Positions 8,167 through 16,983 of a stretch of 64,000 nt of DNA are shown here, piece by piece (the first letter of the stretch is position 1; each line of letters starts with the position of its first letter). The stretch is from Pseudoruminococcus massiliensis (lineage in GTDB: Bacteria; Bacillota; Clostridia; Oscillospirales; Acutalibacteraceae): positions 248,001 to 312,000 of the forward strand of contig NZ_OLMR01000003.1 in NCBI RefSeq assembly GCF_900291955.1. Reading direction: 5' to 3'. The notes beneath the pieces are model-generated. The model was not told the DNA's origin. It searched no databases and saw only the letters and a program-made list of their open reading frames with translations. The position numbers and the translations under genes are program-made.

Positions 8167-9759
8167 TTAATTTTCCTCCGAACTATTATTTATTTCTATT
8201 GGTATTCCTGATGCTTTTGCATCGGAAGCGAATTTTAAAAGTGGGTCATCTTGTTTAACTTCATCTGGATAGGAGTATCTTCCAAGACTATAATCATTTC
8301 CAGTAATTTTTTTGATTGAATTACGCATTTTTTCTCGTTGTTCAGGCTTGCGTAAAATTTCAAAGCATATATCATTTGTCGAATCAACAAGAACATATTT
8401 TCCGCTTATATAAGCCTTACTGCCATCAAATGATGCACCAATAATCTTTGAATATTGTTTTATGTCATCTATAACCTCAGGCCATTCTTTCATTGGTACG
8501 GCTTCACTTCTGAGCTTTTCCATATCTGGTGGACGCTTAATCGGTGGTGTTCTTGTCTGAGAATGAGTTCTGCTGACAGATACTTGCTGAACTGCTGGCG
8601 GATTAGCTCTGAGCCTTTCTACCTCTTTAGTAAGTTCATCAATACGCTTTGCAACATCTTCACTTATCTCTAGCTTAGAAATTTCTGAACACAGCTTAAC
8701 TGCAGTCATTTCCATTTCTATTCTGCGATTAACTCCCCTCATCATACGCTCATATGCTTTTTGTAGAGTATCTATCGCTGAAATAATTTCGTTAAGTGAC
8801 ATTGCAAGAGCCTGTTCACTTGTCTGGGCAAATTCCTCGTCTGTCATAACAACAAAAGGTCTTGCATCTTTTACTGTTTTAATCAGCATCATCGCTCTTA
8901 GCTGAGAACAAAGTTCATCGCAAAGTCGAGCCATATCTTTAGAATCTGTGTGTAGCTTATCAATTATCGCAAGAGCCTCTGCGGAATCTCTTTTGCGAAT
9001 TGATTCAACAAGCTTAAAAAGGTATTCCCTATCTGCCAAGCCTGCGGTGTCACGAACAGTTTGTTCGTTGATATGTCGACTCCTACCCATACATTGGTCG
9101 AGCAAGGAAACCGCATCTCTCATACCGCCATCAGCAATCGAGGCAATAAGCAAAGCCGCTGAACGCTCAATCTCTGCATTTTCCTGACTGCAAATATATT
9201 CGAGTCTGTCTGCAATAGCCTGTGGCGAGATTCTATGAAAATCAAAACGCTGACAACGAGAAAGTATTGTTGCAGGAAGCTTATGAACCTCAGTTGTTGC
9301 CAAAATAAAAACAACATGAGGAGGAGGTTCTTCAAGCGTTTTTAAGAGAGCATTAAAAGCTCCTGGAGAAAGCATATGAACCTCGTCAATGATATATACA
9401 CGATATTTTACACCGGCAGGGGTAAAATTTGCTTCTTCTCGAAGCATACGAATATCATCAACACCATTATTACTTGCAGCATCAATTTCTACAACATCGA
9501 GAATTGAGCCATCATCAAGACCTCTACAAGCAGCACATTTTCCACAAGGGTCGCCATCTTGCAAATCAAGGCAGTTGACAGCCTTAGCAAGAATTTTTGC
9601 ACAAGAAGTTTTTCCTGTACCTCTCGAACCTGTAAAGAGATATGCGTGAGCTATTCTGTCGGCTTTAAGTTCATTTTTCAGTGTAACAGTAACCTGTGGC
9701 TGACCTGAAACCTCTGAGAAGGTTTTCGGGCGATATTTTCTATAAAGCACACGATACAT
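8167..9759 (-). CDS. dnaX: DNA polymerase III subunit gamma/tau
   Basis: Clamp-loader ATPase of the replisome. Walker A GSRGTGKTS near residues 43-51, a zinc-binding cluster of cysteines (CLDL...CGKCAAC), Walker B/DEVH in YIIDEVHMLS, and the SRC sensor segment LSRCQRFDFHR. The C-terminal third is variable, as usual for tau regions. I chose ATG 9759 (MYRVLYRKYRPKTF) because GGAAGGTG lies 7 bases upstream; a GTG at 9768 is too close to that site. 530 aa. Confidence 0.95.
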   Translation of the reverse strand: MYRVLYRKYRPKTFSEVSGQPQVTVTLKNELKADRIAHAYLFTGSRGTGKTSCAKILAKAVNCLDLQDGDPCGKCAACRGLDDGSILDVVEIDAASNNGVDDIRMLREEANFTPAGVKYRVYIIDEVHMLSPGAFNALLKTLEEPPPHVVFILATTEVHKLPATILSRCQRFDFHRISPQAIADRLEYICSQENAEIERSAALLIASIADGGMRDAVSLLDQCMGRSRHINEQTVRDTAGLADREYLFKLVESIRKRDSAEALAIIDKLHTDSKDMARLCDELCSQLRAMMLIKTVKDARPFVVMTDEEFAQTSEQALAMSLNEIISAIDTLQKAYERMMRGVNRRIEMEMTAVKLCSEISKLEISEDVAKRIDELTKEVERLRANPPAVQQVSVSRTHSQTRTPPIKRPPDMEKLRSEAVPMKEWPEVIDDIKQYSKIIGASFDGSKAYISGKYVLVDSTNDICFEILRKPEQREKMRNSIKKITGNDYSLGRYSYPDEVKQDDPLLKFASDAKASGIPIEINNSSEEN

Positions 9760-9785
9760 TAAGCTCACCTTCCTTTTGGCTCAAA

Positions 9786-9983
9786 AAAACAAGACAGCCG
9801 AGGAAGTCGGTCATATGCTCTTTGGTATACTGACGAACAGATTAACTGTATCGCATGTTACAACCGCTTAATGCTGCTCGGTTCCCCGCCTGACATGGTT
9901 CACGGTGCTTCATCGTACAGCACCTATCCGCCAGCATATCAAAAAGCACATTCTGTCTTGTTATACCGATATTCTTCGGCAGT
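9786..9983 (-). ncRNA. ffs: Signal recognition particle RNA
   Basis: RNA scaffold of the SRP that targets membrane proteins. The conserved apical domain is plain on the minus strand: GGTGCTGT...GTGAACCATGTCAGG...GGGGAACCGAGCAGCATTAAGC. Outer strands ACAAGACAG and CTGTCTTGT close the long helix at about 9965 and 9789. About 175-195 nt, shorter than the roughly 265-nt Alu-containing form of Bacillus but longer than the 4.5S type; ends were placed from the promoter and the U7 run and are approximate. It stands directly upstream of dnaX, a common arrangement in Firmicutes. Confidence 0.9.
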
Positions 9984-9989
9984 AGTGTT

Positions 9990-10018
9990 ATTATACAATA
10001 TATTTTCACAAAATGCAA
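9990..10018 (-). promoter_or_regulatory. Promoter of SRP RNA (and probably dnaX operon)
   Basis: TTGCAT (10013-10018) and TATAAT (9990-9995) with a 17-base spacer on the minus strand; predicted start near 9983, just before the SRP outer helix. Confidence 0.7.
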
Positions 10019-10105
10019 GCCTTTTTTGAAAAAATTTATTATTGAAAAGGCTCGAGTGAATTTTTCATCTATCTTAGAGGGTAATCTATCAGCTAATCGG
10101 TATTA

Positions 10106-10138
10106 AAAATGGGTTCAGTAAAATACTGAGCCCATTTT
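10106..10138 (-). terminator. Terminator of the cation ATPase gene
   Basis: Near-perfect 15-bp inverted repeat AAAATGGGTTCAGTA / TACTGAGCCCATTTT with an AAA loop, ten bases after the ATPase stop; minus-strand U-run follows. Confidence 0.85.
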
Positions 10139-10147
10139 ACGACAAGT

Positions 10148-12901
10148 TTATTTAGATTTTTTACTACAAATAGAATAACCAATAGCTACTATTTCATGTA
10201 TTATCAATGGAAGTACAGAACATATTGCTGTTATAATCCATTCGTTGCCTGTAAGATTTGCTGTTGAAAAAACGGCTCTGACAGCAGGAACTTCAATAAC
10301 TAAAAATTGAAGTCCGATACCAACTACAAATGCAAGTGCCATCATCCAGTTTTTATTGCTGAAAATATGAATAAATGATTTCTTGACATTACTCATACCT
10401 ATCATATGGAAAAGCTCGCAGAATGCAAGGGTTGTAAATGCCATTGTCTGTGCCTGATGAAGTATATCTGCATTACCTTCATAAAGTGCCTTTATATCTC
10501 CAAGAGAGAATACACCATTTAGCCAGCCTGCCGCAAAATACGAGATAAGAACTGCTACTGTTATTACAACGCCAAAACCTGCTGTAAGCTTAACTCCGCC
10601 ATCGGCAAAGATACCCTTTTTCGGGTCTCTTGGTTTTTCATCAAGAACATCATGTGCTTTGGGGTCCATACCCAAAGCAATCGCTGGCAAACTATCTGTG
10701 ATAAGGTTTACCCACAAAAGATGAATAGCAATAAGTGGTGCTGGCAAGCCAAGACATATAATAAAGAACATAGCAAGAACTTCGGCAATATTACTTGAAA
10801 TTAGGAATATAATTGTCTTTTTGATATTTGCAAAAATACCTCTTCCCTCTTCAACAGCCTTTTCGATAGATGCGAAGTTATCATCAGTAAGAACCATATC
10901 AGCTGCACCTTTGGCAACATCTGTACCAGTAATTCCCATTGCTATGCCAATATCAGCAGCTTTAAGGCTTGGTGCATCATTAACGCCATCACCTGTCATA
11001 GCACAGATATTTCCGTTCGCCTTAAATGCTTTAACAATCTGAACCTTATTTTCAGGCGAAACTCTTGCAAAAACTCTTACGCTCTTACAGCATTCTTTGA
11101 GTTCGTCTTCGCTCATTGCGTCAACCTCTGCACCTGTTCGGCACTGTTCCTTTGTTTCGCAAATTCCAAGATTTTTAGCTATTGCAAAGGCGGTATCCTT
11201 ATGGTCGCCTGTAATCATAACAGTTGCAATACCTGCTCGCTTAAATTTCTCAACTGCGCCCTTTGCCTCGGGTCTTTCAGGGTCTATCATTGCTACCAAG
11301 CCGACAAAAATCAAATCGTCCTCGATTGGTTTATCTGTTATACGATATGCAAGAGCAAGAACTCTAAGAGCCTTATCGCTGAAATAGCTATTTGTACTGT
11401 AAATCTTCTTTATATCATCATCTGTAATACTTCTAACCTTACCATTTTCAAGGATTTTGGTTGTATGCTTTAAGATAGAATCTAAAGCACCCTTTGTATA
11501 ACCGATATTCTTTCCATTATCATTGTGGACAGTGGTCATCATTTTTCTGTCACTATCAAATGGAAGTTCATCTATTCTTGGCGACATTGTTTCAAGGTCT
11601 TTTTTACGAAAACTAAGCTCATTTGCAAAATTGACAAGTGCAATTTCTGTTGGGTCACCATATAAGCCGTCATCAACAGTAGCATTAGAGCAAAGGCTCA
11701 TACCTTTTGCAAGAAATCTAAATTCATTACTTTTCTGAGCTTTAAAATCAGAGCTAACTACAACCTGACCATTGCAATATGCCTCAACAACAGTCATTTT
11801 ATTTTGAGTAAGTGTGCCTGTTTTATCTGAACATACTACTGAAACAGCACCAAGCGTTTCAACAGAAGGCAGTTTTCTTACAATCGTATTTGCTTTAACC
11901 ATCTTCTGCACACCAATAGCAAGAACTATTGTTACAACTGCTGGCAAGCCCTCTGGTATAGCCGCAACAGCAAGTGAAATTGATGAGAGAATAGCCTCTA
12001 TATAAGCTTCAATATTCGTACCCTTACCATCAACAAAAATCCATACAAGGTCAACAGCAAGCACAAGGAGAACTATTATAAGTGTTATTATTCCAAGTCC
12101 TTTAGAAAGCTTTGCAAGAACCTTTTGTAGTGGTGTAAGCTCTTCTTGCTCATTATCAAGAGCAGATGCAATCTTACCTATTTCGGTTTCCATTCCACAA
12201 CCACTTACAATGCCCATTCCTCTGCCATATGTTACAGGTGTTGACATATAAACCATATTAACTCTGTCTGCAACACCAACAGGTTCGCTGAATATAATGT
12301 CTGCGTTCTTTTCAACCTGCATAGATTCGCCTGTAAGGCTTGATTCATTTACTTTAAGGTTAGCTGATTCTATAAGTCTTAAATCTGCACCTATTGTATC
12401 GCCTTCCTCAAGCACAACAATATCGCCAAGAACAAGCTCACTTGATTTAACTTTCTGACGCTTACCATCACGAATTACAGTAGATTCGGGGCTTGACATC
12501 TTCTTCAAAGCGTCAAGCGAAGATTGTGCTTTTAATTCCTGAACTGTTCCAATAATTGCATTTATTATAATAACCGCAAGGATAATTATAACATCAGGCC
12601 AATCGCCCACTTCTAAAAAATTAAAAGCATTACCCGCTTTCAGCCAATTAACCGTTTCATATATTGATACACCTATCGTAACAGCTATTGCGGCAAAAAG
12701 TACATAAATCATAGGGTCATTAAGCTGTGAAAGGAAAACTAAAAACCAAGGCTTCTTTTTCTTTTCTTTGAGTTTGTTTTCTCCAAAAAGCTCTAAGCGT
12801 CTTTTGGCTTCTTTTTCGGTCAAACCATTTTTCAAGTCTGTTTCATACTCATTTGCAAGTTTGAGAGTCGAAAAAGTTTCTACATTTTGCTGTTTTTTCA
12901 T
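10148..12901 (-). CDS. P2A-type cation-transporting ATPase (Ca2+/Mn2+ efflux)
   Basis: Membrane pump, 917 aa, that exports divalent cations using ATP. Seen: N-terminal cation-ATPase domain, TGES actuator motif, [11 protein letters not shown] in transmembrane segment 4, phosphorylated Asp359 in [22 protein letters not shown] hinge, and [13 protein letters not shown] in segment 6, residues typical of Ca2+ pumps and of Mn2+-exporting YoaB-type relatives. A probable Mn2+ riboswitch lies upstream, which favours manganese efflux or Mn/Ca homeostasis. Start at 12901 is preceded by AAGGAGA. The leader is interrupted by a 0.3-kb hairpin-array repeat. Confidence 0.9.
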   Translation of the reverse strand: MKKQQNVETFSTLKLANEYETDLKNGLTEKEAKRRLELFGENKLKEKKKKPWFLVFLSQLNDPMIYVLFAAIAVTIGVSIYETVNWLKAGNAFNFLEVGDWPDVIIILAVIIINAIIGTVQELKAQSSLDALKKMSSPESTVIRDGKRQKVKSSELVLGDIVVLEEGDTIGADLRLIESANLKVNESSLTGESMQVEKNADIIFSEPVGVADRVNMVYMSTPVTYGRGMGIVSGCGMETEIGKIASALDNEQEELTPLQKVLAKLSKGLGIITLIIVLLVLAVDLVWIFVDGKGTNIEAYIEAILSSISLAVAAIPEGLPAVVTIVLAIGVQKMVKANTIVRKLPSVETLGAVSVVCSDKTGTLTQNKMTVVEAYCNGQVVVSSDFKAQKSNEFRFLAKGMSLCSNATVDDGLYGDPTEIALVNFANELSFRKKDLETMSPRIDELPFDSDRKMMTTVHNDNGKNIGYTKGALDSILKHTTKILENGKVRSITDDDIKKIYSTNSYFSDKALRVLALAYRITDKPIEDDLIFVGLVAMIDPERPEAKGAVEKFKRAGIATVMITGDHKDTAFAIAKNLGICETKEQCRTGAEVDAMSEDELKECCKSVRVFARVSPENKVQIVKAFKANGNICAMTGDGVNDAPSLKAADIGIAMGITGTDVAKGAADMVLTDDNFASIEKAVEEGRGIFANIKKTIIFLISSNIAEVLAMFFIICLGLPAPLIAIHLLWVNLITDSLPAIALGMDPKAHDVLDEKPRDPKKGIFADGGVKLTAGFGVVITVAVLISYFAAGWLNGVFSLGDIKALYEGNADILHQAQTMAFTTLAFCELFHMIGMSNVKKSFIHIFSNKNWMMALAFVVGIGLQFLVIEVPAVRAVFSTANLTGNEWIITAICSVLPLIIHEIVAIGYSICSKKSK

Positions 12902-12970
12902 AACTTATTATTTCTCCTTAATATATAAAATTTAAAAATTCCCTCAATAACCCAAATCAGTTTATATTTT

Positions 12971-13281
12971 CCCTAAGACAATTAAAAGTTTTGCTCAAGC
13001 TTTTTCAAAAGCTTGTAGGTCAAGGGCAACGCCCTTGTCGCTCTCCGCAGAGAGCGACACACCTTTGGGCGAAGCCCAACATTCTTTACTCCTAAGCGGC
13101 AGATTTTATCCGCCGCATTTTCTTACATCAGCAACATTAGTCAATAAAGGCGGACTTTGTCCGCCTTTAGAAGGCAAAGAATGTTAAGGGCTTCGCCCTT
13201 AAAACCCACCAAAGGCTCTGCCTTTGGAATCTGTGAGCCTTTGAAAAGGCTCAAGCGAAACTTTTAAGTGTCTTGGGGAAG
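12971..13281. repeat. Hairpin-array repeat element, copy A (TIR-bounded, non-coding)
   Basis: About 310 bp with imperfect terminal inverted repeats: left CCCTAAGACAATTAAAAGTT at 12971, right (reverse strand) CCCCAAGACACTTAAAAGTT from 13277 inward, similarity continuing for about 40 bases. Inside are nine consecutive hairpins, e.g. CAAGGGC-AAC-GCCCTTG (13021-13037), GTCGCTCTC-CGCA-GAGAGCGAC (13037-13058), TTGGGC-GAA-GCCCAA (13065-13079), AAAGGCGGAC-TTT-GTCCGCCTTT, TTAAGGGC-TTC-GCCCTTAA, CCAAAGGC-TCT-GCCTTTGG. AACATTCTTT (13079-13088) and AAAGAATGTT can also pair over a distance. No coding frame. It sits between the riboswitch terminator and the ATPase start. Confidence 0.85.
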
Positions 13282-13305
13282 TGCATTAGCATAATAATGG
13301 ATAAT

Positions 13306-13440
13306 AAAAAAGACTCAACACATAGCCTCATTTAGAGTTATGTGTGAGTCTGGTAATTTAAAGCAAGCCAGGTCTTTTATAAAGAGCCATGAGTGTTGAC
13401 TTACTACGCACATTAAGTACGCTTACTACTCCCTCACAAG
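13306..13440 (-). promoter_or_regulatory. Probable yybP-ykoY (Mn2+) riboswitch with terminator expression platform
   Basis: On the minus strand the leader carries GGGAGUAGU next to helix strand TGTGAG (13438-13433), a P2 hairpin GCGTAC/GTGCGT, AGTCAACA, a hairpin GGCTCTTT/AAAGACC, CTGGCTTGC and CCAGA followed by CTCACA (13348-13343), which closes P1 with TGTGAG. The same CTCACACA is the 5' arm of a strong terminator (13350-13312, then six U), so ligand-stabilised P1 and the terminator exclude each other, an ON switch. This layout and the downstream P-type ATPase match the yybP-ykoY class; the match to consensus is from memory. A covariance-model search against Rfam RF00080 would settle it. 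Confidence 0.65.
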
Positions 13441-13457
13441 GGATTCCTAATATTTAT

Positions 13458-13486
13458 ATTTTATCATATGAAATATTAGCTGTCAA
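13458..13486 (-). promoter_or_regulatory. Promoter of the riboswitch/ATPase transcript
   Basis: Consensus TTGACA (13481-13486), 17-base spacer ending in ATGA, and TAAAAT (13458-13463) on the minus strand, 30 bases upstream of the aptamer. Confidence 0.8.
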
Positions 13487-13518
13487 TAAGATATTTTTAT
13501 CAAAATAAATTTTTAAGC

Positions 13519-15285
13519 TTAAAATACTCCTTTTCTTTCAAGGAATCTTGCAATTTTTTCACCCTTTGGCATCTGAAGAACATCGTCCTTCTGTATAGCC
13601 TTAAAAATAAACAGACAGAATATATATACTATTATAGCAACTATAACTGCAAGAATAGTAGCAATCTTTCCGCTCATAAAGTAATTAAAAAGATGATATG
13701 ATACAAAAGCTCCGACACCACATACAAGTGATGCAAGAAGTGGCTTTACGAGTATCGACATAAAGTTCGGAACGATTTTGGTATGCCTACAAAGGAAAAA
13801 TACTCCAACAACAGATATAAACAAATAGCATACAAATGTTCCAATAGGCGCACCCTGAATATTTATCTCAGGAATACCAACGAGAACATAGTTAGTAATA
13901 ATCTTAACGGCAACGCCGATAGCCATAAGCTTAACCGGTAAATCAACTCTTCCAACAGCCTGAAGCATACTGCATATAGGTGTTGCTGTTCCAACAAAGA
14001 TAATAGCTATGCCCATTGTGGTTAAAACCTTAGAAGCAATTTCTACTTCGTTAGATACATTAGGGCTACTATAAATCAAACCAAGTATAGGCTCAGAAAG
14101 AACCGAAAGTCCGATACCTGATGGAATGGTAACAACCAAGGTTATTCTTAAAACTGCCTCAAGACTTTGTTTCAGCTTTGCTTTATCTTTACTTGCCCAA
14201 GCCGCAGTTACCGATGGTAAGGCACTTGAACCAAATACCTGTGTAAGTGCTGTTATGAGCATAGTTAAAGTTGAGCTATATCCATAGCAGCCGAAAAGAT
14301 AGGTATGTGTTGTGCCTGCATAATATACACTATCTGGTAAAAGCGTTCCATAAACATTAAGCAATGCTTCTGGATTGGTCTGCATAATATCATAGATTCG
14401 GCTTTGTACGATAGATGTATCTATAACATCTGTGATACTTAACAAAATTGCACCCATACCGACAGGAATAGCTGTTCTAACAAGTATTTTTATTGTTTCT
14501 CTGTCTGAGCGAGGTCTTGGAGAATTTGCAAGATCTTCTTGAGTGATTCCATCACCGTTCTTTCTATAACGGATATAAAGGAATACAAAGCCCATAATTC
14601 CACCAAGAGATATTCCTGTAATTGCCGCACCTACTGCAATAGGCATAATATAATCCGTTGCCTGCTCAAGACTTGAGCATTTCATTCCAAGAACATAGCC
14701 TGTTGTTTCATATTGATTTGTACCAAACTTAATTGTGAGATATGCCATAGTAAGTCCAACAAAGAGTTTGAAGGTTGCCTCTATAATCTCCGAAATTGCT
14801 GTCGGAACCATATTTCGCATACCCTCAAAGTAACCTCTGTATATTGACATCAGGCAACCGAAAAGAACTGTTGGTGCAAGAGCCAATATTGCAAAAATGG
14901 CATTTGGTGTCTTAATAAGATTAACATAAATAAAGCTTCCGCCTATCATTAAAAGAAAACACACACAGCCTGTAACTATAAATATAGGAACAGAAACTCT
15001 ATGTATTTTCTTTACATCTTTATATCTGCCGTTTGCAACACTTTCTGAAACCATTCTTGAAATAGCAATAGGGAATCCAGCAGTAGCAAGCATAAAAAGC
15101 GGATTATATAGTGCATATGCAGCATTAAAAAGACCAGTGCCAACACCACCAAACATATTCGCAAGTATGATTTTATAAACCATTCCAAATGTCTTAACAA
15201 TAATCATACTTGCTGCAAGAATAAAAGCTCCTTGTAAAAATGATTGGCTTTTTATTTCTTTTGGTATACTCTTTTTTCTAAGCAC
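13519..15285 (-). CDS. MurJ/SpoVB-like lipid-linked oligosaccharide flippase (MOP superfamily)
   Basis: Integral membrane protein, 588 aa, with about 14 hydrophobic segments and the MOP-family opening SFLQGAFILAASMIIVKTFG...FGGVGTGLFNAAYALYNPL. Relatives move lipid-linked cell-wall or polysaccharide precursors (lipid II, stage V sporulation protein B). Start is GTG at 15285 with GGGAGG 7 bases upstream; an overlapping ATG leads into a stop. The substrate cannot be told from sequence; the polysaccharide cluster 3 kb away has no flippase of its own. Confidence 0.85.
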   Translation of the reverse strand: MLRKKSIPKEIKSQSFLQGAFILAASMIIVKTFGMVYKIILANMFGGVGTGLFNAAYALYNPLFMLATAGFPIAISRMVSESVANGRYKDVKKIHRVSVPIFIVTGCVCFLLMIGGSFIYVNLIKTPNAIFAILALAPTVLFGCLMSIYRGYFEGMRNMVPTAISEIIEATFKLFVGLTMAYLTIKFGTNQYETTGYVLGMKCSSLEQATDYIMPIAVGAAITGISLGGIMGFVFLYIRYRKNGDGITQEDLANSPRPRSDRETIKILVRTAIPVGMGAILLSITDVIDTSIVQSRIYDIMQTNPEALLNVYGTLLPDSVYYAGTTHTYLFGCYGYSSTLTMLITALTQVFGSSALPSVTAAWASKDKAKLKQSLEAVLRITLVVTIPSGIGLSVLSEPILGLIYSSPNVSNEVEIASKVLTTMGIAIIFVGTATPICSMLQAVGRVDLPVKLMAIGVAVKIITNYVLVGIPEINIQGAPIGTFVCYLFISVVGVFFLCRHTKIVPNFMSILVKPLLASLVCGVGAFVSYHLFNYFMSGKIATILAVIVAIIVYIFCLFIFKAIQKDDVLQMPKGEKIARFLERKGVF

Positions 15286-15367
15286 TCATTAACCTCCCTA
15301 CAGTATAGCGTAATTTCCGACAAACTCATAAAATCAGATTTTTACGCAAATAATACTGCAAATATGA

Positions 15368-15386
15368 GGGGCGAACTAAGTTCGCC
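15368..15386. repeat. Short palindrome of the GGGGCGAAC...GTTCGCCC family
   Basis: GGGGCGAACTAAGTTCGCCC forms an 8-bp stem with a TAA loop. Related sequences occur at 51213 (degenerate), 54384 and, as a half site, 41943, so it is a dispersed small repeat. Confidence 0.5.
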
Positions 15387-15406
15387 CGTCAAAATACTAA
15401 CTTAGA

Positions 15407-15463
15407 TTAACATAAGATTTAAAAAGCTTAAGCAAAATCTTTAATCTATTAAGCTTATGTTAA
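15407..15463 (-). terminator. Inverted repeat after the zinc-ribbon gene
   Basis: TTAACATAAG (15407-15416) and CTTATGTTAA (15454-15463) enclose a smaller palindrome AAGCTTAAGC-like core; it lies 37 bases after the gene ending at 15500 and may end its transcript. U-tract is modest. Confidence 0.4.
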
Positions 15464-15499
15464 ATTATTTCAATCAACACAATTTTTAAATTTGCAATA

Positions 15500-15943
15500 T
15501 TATTCTTCAGTAGAAGCTTCAACTGTATTTTTTTCTGTTTTCTTTGGTTCTTCTACTTCATCAGGCTGTAGCATATCCTCTGAATTTCTAAGCCTTTCGC
15601 CACATTTCCCACAGAAAATTGCATCTTTAGAATTCACTGTACTGCAATTAGGGCATTTTACTCTGTTTTTTGTTTCTGCAATAAGTTTATTTACAGAATC
15701 AAGCTGTCCCTTGAGGTCTGAAATCTTTTCAACAAGCTCTGCTATTGCTTTATCATAACACTTGTCACTTGTCTTTGCTTCATAGACTACTCGTCCAAGA
15801 ATTTCACACTTCTTAGAAATTTCACTGCTAAGCTCTGCGGCTGAAATAGTAAGCTTAGAAATATCAACAAATTTTTCTGCCTTCTTGCCAACAAAACCTG
15901 CAGCAGTCTTTGCATTATAGATTGCATCTTCAAGTATTCCCAT
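15500..15943 (-). CDS. Zinc-ribbon protein with coiled-coil region
   Basis: 147 aa, function unknown. Residues about 20-95 are charged and helical (probable coiled coil: ELVEKISDLKGQLDSVNKLIAETKN), followed by a zinc ribbon CPNCSTVNSKDAIFCGKCGERL (two CxxC pairs) and an acidic, Glu/Thr-rich tail. No membrane segment or signal peptide. Such zinc-ribbon proteins are common in Clostridia next to housekeeping genes. It stands alone between the flippase and the uridine-kinase-like gene, with a good GGAG-type site. Confidence 0.7.
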   Translation of the reverse strand: MGILEDAIYNAKTAAGFVGKKAEKFVDISKLTISAAELSSEISKKCEILGRVVYEAKTSDKCYDKAIAELVEKISDLKGQLDSVNKLIAETKNRVKCPNCSTVNSKDAIFCGKCGERLRNSEDMLQPDEVEEPKKTEKNTVEASTEE

Positions 15944-16020
15944 AAACAGACACTCCTTTTCGATTCTAAGTATATTTTAGAGTATAGCACAAACTATCTG
16001 TATCTTCAATAGTTTTTTAG

Positions 16021-16983
16021 CTAATATTCAAACGAACTGCCACCTATAAATTCTCTCAAAAGAGAGTATTTCGGCACAAGTTCTTGGTCTATTGAAGAGA
16101 ATTGCTCTAAAGCTGAAATCATTCTTTCGGCATAGCTGTAATTCTCACCATTTCTATCAACCTCGGAAAGTATTTTTATTGCCTCATCTTTCAAAATACA
16201 TACCTCATATGGGTGAAATGTATTCAAAGTGTAATCACTCATATACTTAAATGGACGAATATATTTTCTCTCGCCGAGGCAGACATTATCCCACATAGAT
16301 ATAGTTTCCTCACCATCAGAGCCTCTGAACGCTGTATCTCTCACAAGTCTTCTAAGAAAGCGTATATCCTCCGCTCTCAAAATCTTCTTTTCAGTATTTT
16401 TGATACCCTGTTTTACACTTATATAAATCTTCTTAATAGCCTCTGCATTTATTCCCTCTGTAAATATCGGATTAAGTGCATGAATTCCTTCAATTATTAT
16501 AAAGCTATCCTTTTCAACTTTAAGCTCTGTAAAAACAGAGTCTCTCTCTCCCTTTGCAAAGCTATACTTAGGCAGCATACAACTGCCGTTTGTAAGTATA
16601 CTTTTTATGCAAGATTTTATATATGGAATGTCTAATGCCTCAAGAGCCTCATAATTATACTCACCATTCGGAAGCTTTGGAATATTTTTCTTTCCCGTAT
16701 AGAAATTATCAAGAGAAATTATATGGGTATTTCTTCCAGCACTTTCAAACTTTGATTTAAGTAGCTTGGCTGTTGTAGTTTTTCCACTTGATGACGGACC
16801 TGTAAGCATTATAATATTACACTGCTTTTCAAGCTCCATAATGCTTTCAGCAATATTATCCAAGTCGCTGTGAAACTGTTCCTCTACTGTATCTATAAAG
16901 CCTTTAGCCTCGTTTTCGGCATAGTAGTTTATTACAGGAAGATTATAAGAATATCTTCTGTATGTATTATTTAAGGTTACCAT
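16021..16983 (-). CDS. Uridine kinase/phosphoribulokinase-like P-loop kinase
   Basis: 320 aa with Walker A GPSSSGKTTTAK at residues 62-73, the ISLDNFY segment and IIEGIHALNP of the uridine kinase family. The extra N-terminal about 50 residues and C-terminal region distinguish it from classical Udk (about 210 aa); this longer form is widespread in Firmicutes and its substrate is not established. Its start overlaps the 3' end of hemZ by 17 bases, so the two are coupled in translation. Confidence 0.8.
   Translation of the reverse strand: MVTLNNTYRRYSYNLPVINYYAENEAKGFIDTVEEQFHSDLDNIAESIMELEKQCNIIMLTGPSSSGKTTTAKLLKSKFESAGRNTHIISLDNFYTGKKNIPKLPNGEYNYEALEALDIPYIKSCIKSILTNGSCMLPKYSFAKGERDSVFTELKVEKDSFIIIEGIHALNPIFTEGINAEAIKKIYISVKQGIKNTEKKILRAEDIRFLRRLVRDTAFRGSDGEETISMWDNVCLGERKYIRPFKYMSDYTLNTFHPYEVCILKDEAIKILSEVDRNGENYSYAERMISALEQFSSIDQELVPKYSLLREFIGGSSFEY

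Noticed and set aside
12971-13281. CRISPR array
   Set aside because: Repeated units are palindromes of differing sequence with no constant repeat-spacer pattern, and no cas genes are present.
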